Shown here: positions 1-6,688 of the stretch, piece after piece
Position numbering within the stretch: the stretch's first letter is position 1
Layout of the letters: each line of letters opens with the position of its first letter
Source of the DNA: an uncultured Leptospiraceae bacterium
GTDB lineage: Bacteria > Spirochaetota > Leptospiria > Leptospirales > Leptospiraceae
Direction of reading: 5' to 3'
Assembly (NCBI GenBank): GCA_937924465.1
Contig: CALDSP010000017.1
Coordinates: 1 to 9,913 of the forward strand
DNA length: 9,913 bases
Notes under the pieces: generated by a model
Seen by the model: only the letters and a program-made list of their open reading frames with translations
Databases searched by the model: none
What the model was told of the DNA's origin: nothing
Made by a program: the position numbers and the translations under genes

Positions 1-100
1 ATAAATAAAATTTTTACTGAAAATAAATAGAAAAATGCCCGTTAGAAAAATTGTTAGAAATTATCAAACCCTTATTTGAATTTTTCGGAGATTTAAATTT

Positions 101-802
101 TCAATTATTTGGTTTTTTATTTACTTTTGGTAAAATGGGAAATGCGGATTGTTCTTTAATTTTTTGAATTACAGAATCAAACCGAGAATCTGCACAAATT
201 CCAATTTTGTATTTAGGAATTATTTTTTCAAAGGTTGATTCAAAGATTTTATCAGAGGGAAGAATAAAATCAAGATAAGAAAAAATTTTTTTAGTAAACA
301 AACGAAAAGGAAATTTCAACCTTCCTGAGTTAGGATTGATAGTAGCACATACAAGAAAGGTCTTTACATTATAAATCTTTGCAGTTCGTAACAAATTGAG
401 CCATGTATCCCATGCTGCAATAATTAAATAGTTAGGTTTAAAAGTTTGAAATAGTTTGTAATAACTCCAAAAAAAATCCAAAGGTAAGTAAAAAGTAAAA
501 TCAAATAAACTGGAATCTAAATGTTTAGTTGTTACGCTAGATGAATAAACAGATTGAATGATTTGGGAGTTGGGTTCTTTAATACGAATCATTTTTGCGA
601 TGGCTTTACACTGTTCCAATTCTCCAACAGAGGCTGCATGAAACCAATAGAGTTTAGAATTTGAATTTCTCTGAAAAGAAGAAAGTTTTTTTAAAGAAGA
701 GTTTCGATTATATAAAAATTTATTTCCATCTTTACTAATTAACAAAAGTAAGTAAATGAATGGAGCCAAACAAGTTATAACAAAATTATAAATAAATACC
801 AC
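101..802 (-). CDS. waaA: Truncated 3-deoxy-D-manno-octulosonic acid (Kdo) transferase, N-terminal half only
   Basis: WaaA (family GT30) transfers Kdo from CMP-Kdo to lipid A at the inner face of the cytoplasmic membrane. Seen here: a hydrophobic N-terminal anchor (about residues 4-22), then HAASVGE at 55-61, whose Glu61 matches the family's catalytic base. The usual E-x-E-L-W-P-N block appears as A-W-D-T-W-L-N at 130-136, and the R-F-D turn ending the N-terminal domain is at 207-209. The frame stops with TGA after residue 233, whereas the family is about 420 residues, so the CMP-Kdo-binding C-terminal domain is absent. The same frame reads another 28 codons past the TGA to a TAA at 14-16 and includes a K-G-L-I-I-S-N-N stretch that could be degraded C-domain sequence. 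Start is GTG (802-800) with no clear Shine-Dalgarno sequence. It lies 67 bases after prmC, with no obvious terminator between. Family assignment is firm. Whether this is a decayed gene, a sequence error or a split gene is open. Confidence 0.75.
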   Translation of the reverse strand: MVFIYNFVITCLAPFIYLLLLISKDGNKFLYNRNSSLKKLSSFQRNSNSKLYWFHAASVGELEQCKAIAKMIRIKEPNSQIIQSVYSSSVTTKHLDSSLFDFTFYLPLDFFWSYYKLFQTFKPNYLIIAAWDTWLNLLRTAKIYNVKTFLVCATINPNSGRLKFPFRLFTKKIFSYLDFILPSDKIFESTFEKIIPKYKIGICADSRFDSVIQKIKEQSAFPILPKVNKKPNN

Positions 803-869
803 AAATCTAAGTTTTAATAATAAGTTTATTCTGCAATAGTTTTAAGTAAAACAGCACTTATGTAAAAAA

Positions 870-1718
870 TTATTTCACTAGTTTTACAAATCTAAATTTT
901 TGACTTAGGTCTCTTTTTATAGTTCCTTCTTGAAAACCAATTTTTTTTCCTAGTTGTATGATTTTCTCTGCATAAGAAGGATGAGTTTCTAAATAAATTA
1001 TTCCACTTTTTCTAAGATAGTTTATAGAAGAGCTTAGCAATTTTTCCCAAAAAAAATCGGGATCATTTAGAAATAAGGCTATATGAGGTTCAAAATTCAA
1101 AACATCTTCTTCTAAAATTTCTTTTTCTGAAATTGGTATATAAGGAGGATTGGAAACGATTAAATCATATTCTTGCGGTGGTATAGAATTAAATAAATCA
1201 CTTTCGAAAAAAGCCTCAATGGAAGAGTTGAGAATTTGAGAATTCTCTCTAGCCACAATAAGAGCTTCTTTTGAAACATCAGAAGCAAATAATTTCCAAT
1301 TAGGTCTTTCTATTTTTAGACTTATAGCTATGCATCCCGATCCCGTGCATAAATCTAAAACTTTTAGAGTTTCTTTTTGATTTTCAGAAAGAACCCATTC
1401 TACCAGTTCTTCTGTTTCAGGCCTAGGAATAAGTACGTTAGAATTTACAAGAAATACAGATTTAAAAAAATGTTTTTTTCCAATAATATAAGCAACAGGC
1501 TTTCTAATTCCACGTTCTTTAATTCTCTGCCGGTAAATATCTTTTTGAGCTTCGCTTAGCTTTAGATCAAATTTCGTATAAAGATGAATTCTCTGCAAAC
1601 CTAGAATATCCGCTAATAAAACCTCTGCATCAAGCCTTGGTTGTAGAATATTTTTAGATTTTAGATATTCTTGAGATTTGGTTAAAACATAAAGAATAGT
1701 ATCCTTTTCTGCATGCAT
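870..1718 (-). CDS. prmC: Peptide chain release factor N5-glutamine methyltransferase
   Basis: PrmC (HemK) uses S-adenosylmethionine to methylate the glutamine of the GGQ motif in release factors RF1 and RF2 in the cytoplasm. In the 282-residue product the N-terminal helical release-factor-binding domain covers about 1-75. IPRPETEELVE follows at 97-107, the SAM-binding loop DLCTGSGCIAI at 122-132 and the catalytic NPPY at 190-193, all intact. Length matches the family. The open frame extends upstream to a TTG at 1757, but those 13 codons run through a perfect hairpin and look non-coding. I therefore chose the ATG at 1718-1716, giving MHAEKDTILY and a normal family N-terminus. Neither start has a good Shine-Dalgarno sequence. 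In many bacteria prmC follows prfA; here it lies between fcpA and waaA. It starts 106 bases after fcpA, beyond two hairpins, so it either depends on read-through or has a promoter I cannot identify. Confidence 0.93.
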   Translation of the reverse strand: MHAEKDTILYVLTKSQEYLKSKNILQPRLDAEVLLADILGLQRIHLYTKFDLKLSEAQKDIYRQRIKERGIRKPVAYIIGKKHFFKSVFLVNSNVLIPRPETEELVEWVLSENQKETLKVLDLCTGSGCIAISLKIERPNWKLFASDVSKEALIVARENSQILNSSIEAFFESDLFNSIPPQEYDLIVSNPPYIPISEKEILEEDVLNFEPHIALFLNDPDFFWEKLLSSSINYLRKSGIIYLETHPSYAEKIIQLGKKIGFQEGTIKRDLSQKFRFVKLVK

Positions 1719-1735
1719 GGAAAAAGGGAAAACTA

Positions 1736-1760
1736 AAGTTGAGGGAAAAACCCTCAACTT
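1736..1760 (-). terminator. Perfect 10-bp hairpin in the prmC leader; second terminator or attenuator
   Basis: The arms AAGTTGAGGG and CCCTCAACTT are exact inverted repeats around a five-base loop. On the minus strand the loop is TTTTT and the 3' arm is followed by TTTAGTTTT, which resembles an intrinsic terminator with an imperfect U-tract. It ends 17 bases before the prmC ATG, so termination here would switch prmC off. It may be a backup terminator for fcpA, an attenuator, or an mRNA structure affecting prmC translation. The inverted repeat is certain; the role is inferred. Confidence 0.6.
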
Positions 1761-1776
1761 GGATTTTCAACTAAAC

Positions 1777-1801
1777 AAAACAACCCTTAATGGGTCGTTT
1801 T
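1777..1801 (-). terminator. Rho-independent terminator of fcpA
   Basis: On the minus strand the sequence reads AAAACGACCC, an ATTAA loop region, then GGGTTGTTTT. This gives a ten-pair stem whose only non-Watson-Crick pair is a G-U, ending in a U-run. It starts 23 bases after the fcpA stop. On the plus strand the G-U position becomes an A-C mismatch, so the structure favours minus-strand transcripts. Confidence 0.75.
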
Positions 1802-1824
1802 ATTTAATTTGAAAGAGGGTTTTC

Positions 1825-2715
1825 TTACGGAGTTACTGCAATGACCTCGTCTTTATTGACTAAGTCAACGATATGTTTATATTCGACTGAACCTTTACCG
1901 TATTTAAGTTCAGTAGCTCTTAGTAAATGAACATTTTTCTTATTTTTAAGCTTTTGAATTTGATCATCTGAACCTGCTTTATACTTTCTAAGAGTATTTT
2001 CTTCAAAAGAATAGCAGCTAGCCAGGTATTTATGAGCAGGATACTCTTCCTCATTCTTGTTAATTTCTAAGTAAAGCTCAAGAATAGGAATGCATTGTGG
2101 ATAGTTTTGCGTATCGTACTCAGCCTTAATCCATTCACGATACACTGCAGAAAGAAGGGCTTTGTAAGCTTCCTCCTCTCGAAGATCTGGGTTTTTTATG
2201 TCATCGAGATGATTGATAGCTTTTGTGAAGTAAGTTACAGCAGCCATTTTAGCAGCCATTTTTTCACGATTGATATATCTTTCCTCTGCAGCTTTGCGAT
2301 CTACTTTTTGCCAATACCATTTTTCATCAAGGCGCTTTTTCTCTGCTTGCTCTTTTTTGTACTGCTCAATGTTTTCTCTCATTTTCATGATAGTATTTAC
2401 ACCTGACTGATAAGCAGAAAGAGCAAGACGGTATTTGTTGTTTGCGTAAGCTTTTGAGAGCTTATGAAGTTCGTCAAAAGACTTATTGTAACCAACAAAA
2501 TCAGGGTTTTTCCAGAGTGCTTCGTCCTTAATGTTTTTCTTTTTACGTTTTTTTTCTTCTTCACTCAATTTTGAGTCGTCATCATCGGGAAGGAGTTCCC
2601 CTTTGATAGTTACTTCATCTTCCTTGTCAGCATCGCTAGTTCCCGTTTGTTGAGCAAACAAGTTTCCAAAACTGAGTAGAAACAAAAGAATGAATAATCC
2701 TTTAGTAATCTTCAT
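1825..2715 (-). CDS. fcpA: Flagellar-coiling protein A homologue (periplasmic flagellar sheath)
   Basis: FcpA is an abundant sheath component of the periplasmic flagellar filament in Leptospira, required for filament coiling and translational motility. I assign it from recognised sequence character and length (296 residues). A type I signal peptide (1-21, cleavage after LFA before QQ) is followed by an acidic, low-complexity linker (24-55). The mature part is highly charged and mostly helical, including ALWKNPDF (66-73), an EKWYWQKVDRK block at 131-141, AINHLDDIKNPDL (166-178) and a C-terminal LLRATELKYGKGSVEYKHI stretch (264-282). The Trp/Tyr-rich helix and all-helical composition fit the family. 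The ATG at 2715 has a good Shine-Dalgarno sequence (AAGG, 6 bases upstream), and an upstream promoter and downstream terminator make it a single-gene unit. The neighbours are unrelated to flagella. Without a database search the assignment rests on memory of the Leptospira proteins. Confidence 0.75.
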   Translation of the reverse strand: MKITKGLFILLFLLSFGNLFAQQTGTSDADKEDEVTIKGELLPDDDDSKLSEEEKKRKKKNIKDEALWKNPDFVGYNKSFDELHKLSKAYANNKYRLALSAYQSGVNTIMKMRENIEQYKKEQAEKKRLDEKWYWQKVDRKAAEERYINREKMAAKMAAVTYFTKAINHLDDIKNPDLREEEAYKALLSAVYREWIKAEYDTQNYPQCIPILELYLEINKNEEEYPAHKYLASCYSFEENTLRKYKAGSDDQIQKLKNKKNVHLLRATELKYGKGSVEYKHIVDLVNKDEVIAVTP

Positions 2716-2744
2716 GTGTCACCTTTAACTCTCTTTCAATATTA

Positions 2745-2757
2745 GGATAAAATATCC
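2745..2757 (-). repeat. Short inverted repeat at the predicted 5' end of the fcpA mRNA
   Basis: The arms GGATA and TATCC flank three bases. From the promoter spacing the transcript would begin near 2758, so the mRNA would start almost exactly with this hairpin (GGGAUA-UUU-UAUCC). It could stabilise the 5' end of an abundant message or act as an operator at +1. Five-base arms in AT-rich DNA may also be chance. Confidence 0.35.
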
Positions 2758-2764
2758 CTTAAAT

Positions 2765-2793
2765 ATTATCGGAAAACGTGGATTCTAGGTCAA
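2765..2793 (-). promoter_or_regulatory. fcpA promoter, sigma70-type with a FliA-like -10 region
   Basis: Reading the minus strand, TTGACC (2793-2788) is followed by exactly 17 bases and GATAAT (2770-2765), a strong match to a housekeeping promoter. The -10 element sits in TCCGATAA (2773-2766), which differs in one base from the GCCGATAA -10 box of the flagellar sigma factor FliA. The FliA -35 (TAAA) is not present at the right distance. The predicted transcript start near 2758 gives a leader of about 43 bases before the ATG at 2715. Promoter presence is well supported; which sigma factor uses it is inference. Confidence 0.7.
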
Positions 2794-2832
2794 TCTTTAA
2801 ACGAAATTTTTCTAAAGAAAAATAAAAAAAAT

Positions 2833-2860
2833 GAACTTCCTATTCAAAATAGTCTCTTCC
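2833..2860 (-). terminator. Weak candidate terminator after the decayed gene downstream of uvrB
   Basis: On the minus strand GAA, an unpaired 4/4 internal loop, CTATT, a TTG loop and AATAG can fold back to TTC, followed by ATTTTTTTTATTTTT. The U-rich tail is good but the stem is short and A-U rich. It lies between the broken gene and the fcpA promoter, where a terminator for the uvrB unit would be expected. Nothing else convincing is seen in the 190 bases between that gene and fcpA besides the promoter. Confidence 0.3.
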
Positions 2861-2905
2861 ACATGGGAACTTTTAAATTTGTTTTTCATTTTAATTTTTA
2901 TTATG

Positions 2906-3369
2906 TCACTTATTTAAGCCTTGTGAGAGTTTTAATGAAACTTGAAATGAAATTTCAGAAAAACTGCTAATATTCTTTAACAGATTAGTCATCTTTTCAG
3001 CTTTTTCTTTATCCAAAAGAGCAAAGCCCTGAACTAGTAAGGACTCATTCTTATCTTTAACAGTTTTCTAATTTCATCTTTACTATCTTTATATTTTTGA
3101 AATATAGCACTTTCTGGATATTTTGCAGCAAGTTGTTCGAAACCATCCAAAACTAAGCTTTACATTCTTTGGTTTTTTGGTTTTCATATTTTTTCTTTAA
3201 ATCTTCATCTAGCTTATATGGAAATTCACTTGCTGAAACCTGAAAATTATTTTCTATTTCTTTTAACATAAGCATTTCCAACAATCTATAAAGCCTGGAA
3301 ACACAATCATCATATTTTTGCTTAAACTCTCCCAACTGTTCCAACAGCTATAATCATTGCTCTTGGCAT
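2906..3369 (-). pseudogene. Frameshifted remnant of a ~150-codon gene downstream of uvrB
   Basis: Three minus-strand frames join into one plausible protein. The middle piece, about 62 codons (3344-3153), includes EFKQKYDDCVSRLYRLLEML and KYENQKTKECK, and stops at TAG 3155-3153. A frame shift near 3160 continues as SLVLDGFEQLAAKYPESAI and on to DEIRKLL. A second shift near 3060, repairable by one inserted base, continues as KDKNESLLVQGFALLDKEKA and ends NISSFSEISFQVSLKLSQGLNK-stop (TGA 2908-2906, the end of the 464-base span). Upstream, an ATG at 3369, 7 bases after the uvrB stop, opens MPRAMIIAVGTVG in a third frame, so a further shift near 3335-3350 is likely. The amino acid composition in each piece is coding-like (charged, amphipathic, with a TPR-like F-x-x-L-A-x-K-Y-P-x-S). 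I do not recognise the family. Its position suggests it was the last gene of the uvrB unit. Sequencing errors are an alternative to real decay. Confidence 0.6.
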
Positions 3370-3376
3370 AATTTAT

Positions 3377-5362
3377 TTATTCGTTCATTTTTATAGAAAG
3401 CATTTTATCTCTCAAAAGCGCGGCACGTTCAAAATCTAAATTTTTTGCAGCCTCTAGCATGGCTTCTTTTAATTTCTCACGCAAGCTTTCCTTAGTTTTG
3501 TATTTCTTTAAAGTAAATTCTTGTTCAATTTCGTTATAAATCATTTCTTCCAAAGATACTTCTTTTTCTTCAGTGCGTTTTATAATATCCGAGATTTCTT
3601 TTTGAATTGTTTTTGGTACAATTCCAAACCTTTTATTATGCTCTTCTTGAATTTGTCTTCTGCGTTTAGTTTCTTCAATAGCTGTTTTCATGGAGTTTGT
3701 AATTTTATCCGCGTATAAAATTGCCATTCCGTTTACGTTACGCGCGGCACGTCCGATCGTTTGAATCAAAGACTTATGATTTCTCAAGAAGCCTTCTTTG
3801 TCTGCATCTAAAATAGCAACTAATGAAACTTCTGGAATATCTAAACCTTCTCTCAAGAGATTGATTCCAACTACACAATCATAAACTCCCTTGCGTAAAT
3901 CTCGAATGATTTCTACACGCTGAATGGTTTCAATTTCACTATGTAAATAACAAACTCGAAGTCCAGCCTCTTTTAAATAAGCCGATAAATCTTCCGACAT
4001 TTTCTTGGTGAGTGTAGTAACTAAAACCCTTTCGTTTTTTTGTTTACGAAGATGAATTTCGTGAATCAGATCTTCAATTTGGCCTTCTACAGGTCTGACC
4101 TCCACGATTGGATCCAAAAGTCCTGTAGGACGAATGATTTGTTCCACCACAAGTTGAGAATTTTTTAATTCATAATCCGAAGGAGTAGCTGAAACATAAA
4201 GTACTTTGTCTACAACACTTTCAAACTCTTTAAAATTCAAAGGTCTATTTTCTAAAGCAGTAGGGAGTCTAAAACCATATTCTACAAGAGTTTCTTTCCT
4301 TGACCGATCCCCTGCATACATTCCGCCTATTTGAGGAATTGTTACGTGCGATTCATCAATAATACATAAAAAATCATGAGGAAAATAATCAAATAAACAA
4401 TAAGGTCTTTCACCTAACGTCCTATTCGATAAATGAAAAGAATAATTTTCAATTCCATTGCAATATCCCAGTTCAGAGAGCATTTCCATATCGTATTTCG
4501 TTCTTTGTTGAATCCGTTCAGCTTCTAGAAGTTTTCCCACTGACTTAAAGTATATAACTCTCTCATCTAGTTCTAATTGGATTCGCTTGAGAGCTTCTTG
4601 GATACCCGGCGCTGTTGTAATAAAGTGTTTAGCGGGATAGATTGCCAATCGTTCTAATTTAAAAATAGTTTTTCCAGTGATTGGATTAAAACGAGAAAGA
4701 GACTCAATTTCATCTCCAAAAAAAACAATTCTATAACCTTCGTCTGTATAAGAAGGAAAAATTTCTATAACATCTCCTCTAACTCTAAAATTTCCACGAA
4801 TGAATTCTGTATCATTTCTGTTGTATTGAACACGAAGAAGTCTTTTAATAACCTCATTTCTATCAATTTCTTGACCTACATTTAAGATAAGCATGGAGTT
4901 AGCATATTCTTCCGGAGAACCCAAACTATAAATGCAAGATACAGAACTTACAATTACAACATCCTTTCTTTCTAAAAGAGAAGACGTTGCACGAAGGCGG
5001 AGTTTATCAATTTCTTCATTCATAGAAAGCTCTTTTTCAATATAAGTATCTGTAGTTGGAACATAAGCCTCGGGTTGATAGTAATCGTAATAAGAAACAA
5101 AGTACTCTACTGCATTTTCTGGAAAGAATTCTTTTAACTCTCTAAAAAGTTGGGCAGCTAAGGTTTTATTGTGACTTAAAACTAAAGTAGGCTTTCCGAT
5201 TTTTTCAATTACATGAGCCATAGTAAATGTTTTCCCAGAACCGGTCACACCTACCAAAGTAATTTTATTCAGTCCTTTCTCGAAACCTTCTGCAATTTTT
5301 TCAATAGCTTTAATTTGATCACCAGCGGGCTTATAAGCAGAGAATACTTTGAAAATGCTCAA
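3377..5362 (-). CDS. uvrB: UvrABC excinuclease subunit B
   Basis: UvrB is the damage-verifying helicase-like subunit of nucleotide excision repair; UvrA loads it and it then recruits UvrC. All landmarks are present in 661 residues, the usual length: Walker A GVTGSGKT (38-45), the beta-hairpin YYDYYQPEAYVP (91-102) that inserts between DNA strands, Walker B DESH (336-339), SAT (391-393), helicase motif VI QTIGRAAR (534-541), and the C-terminal UVR domain (about 626-656) that contacts UvrC. The start is TTG at 5362-5360, giving MSIFKVFSAYKPAGDQ. It is strongly supported by GGAGGT at 5373-5368, with six bases between GGAGG and TTG, and by agreement with the family N-terminus. It begins three bases after the DUF2330 stop, so the two are almost certainly co-transcribed. 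I see no LexA-type operator nearby; any damage control would have to act upstream of the window. Confidence 0.98.
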   Translation of the reverse strand: MSIFKVFSAYKPAGDQIKAIEKIAEGFEKGLNKITLVGVTGSGKTFTMAHVIEKIGKPTLVLSHNKTLAAQLFRELKEFFPENAVEYFVSYYDYYQPEAYVPTTDTYIEKELSMNEEIDKLRLRATSSLLERKDVVIVSSVSCIYSLGSPEEYANSMLILNVGQEIDRNEVIKRLLRVQYNRNDTEFIRGNFRVRGDVIEIFPSYTDEGYRIVFFGDEIESLSRFNPITGKTIFKLERLAIYPAKHFITTAPGIQEALKRIQLELDERVIYFKSVGKLLEAERIQQRTKYDMEMLSELGYCNGIENYSFHLSNRTLGERPYCLFDYFPHDFLCIIDESHVTIPQIGGMYAGDRSRKETLVEYGFRLPTALENRPLNFKEFESVVDKVLYVSATPSDYELKNSQLVVEQIIRPTGLLDPIVEVRPVEGQIEDLIHEIHLRKQKNERVLVTTLTKKMSEDLSAYLKEAGLRVCYLHSEIETIQRVEIIRDLRKGVYDCVVGINLLREGLDIPEVSLVAILDADKEGFLRNHKSLIQTIGRAARNVNGMAILYADKITNSMKTAIEETKRRRQIQEEHNKRFGIVPKTIQKEISDIIKRTEEKEVSLEEMIYNEIEQEFTLKKYKTKESLREKLKEAMLEAAKNLDFERAALLRDKMLSIKMNE

Positions 5363-5365
5363 AGT

Positions 5366-6688
5366 TTACCTCCAAATTTTCTTCCACCATTTTTCTTCAC
5401 TCTTGGGTAAATTCAATTGGTTTAAATTCATTTTTTTGCGAATGATTTCAATATCCCAACCTGTATGACTTGCAAGATCTTGGGCCAGTTTTTCTTGTCT
5501 GCGAGAAAGTTCTTCAAAATATTTTTCTGCTTCCTTGCATTCATTTGGATTTCCGTTCCAAGGATGCCTTATCACGTAACGTCCTTGAAAATTAACTCTA
5601 TCGTTTGTTTCTTGAAAAATTAAATCTTCTGGAAAAGTCTCATCATTATAACGTAAGTGAAGCCTTGTAACTAGGACGTTAGGTGCACGAAAACGGGTGG
5701 GAGGCGAAATTTCATCTACCCAAAATACTCCTAAAGAACGAAGCTCTTTTGGATTCAAAGGATCAGAGGCACAAGGATCACACCAACTCATATCCCAAAA
5801 ATATTCTGTAAATACAACCTTTCCATTGTGTTTTTTGACTTGGTTTTCGAACATAGCCAAATAAAAATCTTTAAACTCTTGTTTCACAAATACCGGAACA
5901 TCAAAATTAGAGGGAAGTTTAACAGTCATATAGTTTGTAGTTTCTACTCTTCCTCTTCGTGTAAGCATGAAAATAATCAAATCTTGATCTCCTTTTGCGT
6001 TGATCATACCCAAACGAATTGGCAACATGAACTTAGGAGAATCAAAGGCAAATTGCAAAGGTCTAAGATAAGTAAGACCTGTTTTGGATTGTTCTTTTAA
6101 ATTCACTTTAGCGACAAAAAACTTCATCTTCTGTTTTATATAAGGCTCTAATGCTTTGTGAGCTCCCTCTGGAATTTTATAACCATTTTGAATGAGCCAT
6201 TCTTCCAACCCTTGGGAATATTTAGCAGAAAGAATTATAATATCATACTCTCCCACTGTATAGGTTGCCTCAATGCTTACCCCTAAATCTTGCTTTTTTC
6301 TTCTTTCAACATCGGCAGCACCCGGACTACTTTGACTTTTAAAGACTTCGAATTCCGTTTGGTATCGCCTACAAGGATTCTCATCGAAATATTCTACTAA
6401 ACGTGGTGCACTGAACGCATCTAGATGATCCACTACCTTGCTATCTCCAATGTGAATTTGTTCTTTCTCTAAAACTACAGGAACTGGTACGACCAAAGCA
6501 AAGTCTTTTAAATTGCCCTGGTAATCGTTCATCATGGTAATGACATTTTTGTTTTCATCTCGCACATACACAACTTTAGAAGCTTTGTTGTAAAGAGTAG
6601 AATCAGCACGAGCAACATAAAACCCACAAAAAGCATAAACTACAGTTGTGGTAACTATACTAACGAAAATCCCCATCATCCATTTCAT
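5366..6688 (-). CDS. DUF2330 family exported protein, function unknown
   Basis: This 440-residue protein resembles the DUF2330 family, secreted or membrane-attached bacterial proteins without an established function. Visible features: a signal peptide (about 1-19, cleavage after VYA and before FCGFYVARAD), then the conserved-looking start of the mature domain with K-V-V-Y-V (38-42) and FALVVPVPV (63-71). Residues 139-250 are rich in beta-strand patterns. Five cysteines (21, 106, 303, 306, 384), including a C-D-P-C pair, could form disulfides outside the cytoplasm. The C-terminal tail (about 381-440) is charged and helical. The ATG at 6688 overlaps the nadE stop by four bases (ATGA). It has a strong GAGGAGGAA site at 6702-6694, itself encoding the Glu-rich end of NadE, so translation is probably coupled. 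It is followed directly by uvrB. The family call rests on recognition of the N-terminal region, and no role in NAD synthesis or DNA repair is implied. Confidence 0.75.
   Translation of the reverse strand: MKWMMGIFVSIVTTTVVYAFCGFYVARADSTLYNKASKVVYVRDENKNVITMMNDYQGNLKDFALVVPVPVVLEKEQIHIGDSKVVDHLDAFSAPRLVEYFDENPCRRYQTEFEVFKSQSSPGAADVERRKKQDLGVSIEATYTVGEYDIIILSAKYSQGLEEWLIQNGYKIPEGAHKALEPYIKQKMKFFVAKVNLKEQSKTGLTYLRPLQFAFDSPKFMLPIRLGMINAKGDQDLIIFMLTRRGRVETTNYMTVKLPSNFDVPVFVKQEFKDFYLAMFENQVKKHNGKVVFTEYFWDMSWCDPCASDPLNPKELRSLGVFWVDEISPPTRFRAPNVLVTRLHLRYNDETFPEDLIFQETNDRVNFQGRYVIRHPWNGNPNECKEAEKYFEELSRRQEKLAQDLASHTGWDIEIIRKKMNLNQLNLPKSEEKWWKKIWR
5368..5373 (-). promoter_or_regulatory. uvrB ribosome binding site overlapping the DUF2330 stop
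   Basis: GGAGGT is formed by the last Trp and Arg codons and the first T of the TAA stop of the upstream gene. Six bases separate GGAGG from the TTG start. This site decides the non-ATG start of uvrB and suggests reinitiation by ribosomes that have just terminated. Confidence 0.85.

Noticed and set aside
41..60. Tandem GTTAGAAA direct repeat downstream of waaA
   Set aside because: Only two short copies in AT-rich DNA; no array, no recombinase gene and no sign of an attachment site.
101..103. TGA read as Trp, which would extend waaA
   Set aside because: Trp is encoded by TGG throughout, TGA is used as a normal stop by nadE and its upstream neighbour, and the extended frame ends 28 codons later anyway.
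1719..1757. N-terminal extension of prmC from a TTG start
   Set aside because: The 13 extra codons run through a perfect inverted repeat, start with TTG, lack a ribosome binding site and do not resemble PrmC N-termini.
2095..2406. Plus-strand open frame of 103 codons opposite fcpA
   Set aside because: It lies wholly antisense to a well-supported gene and is rich in Phe, Leu and Ser, as expected from the complement of Lys/Glu-rich coding. No plausible start context was seen.
2943..2957. Inverted repeat TGAAAT-GAA-ATTTCA
   Set aside because: Short, AT-rich and inside the decayed coding region. Such repeats are expected by chance at this base composition.
5828..6100. Plus-strand open frame of 90 codons opposite the DUF2330 gene
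   Set aside because: It is antisense to a clear coding region, with Phe/Ser/Lys-rich low-complexity content and no recognisable domain.
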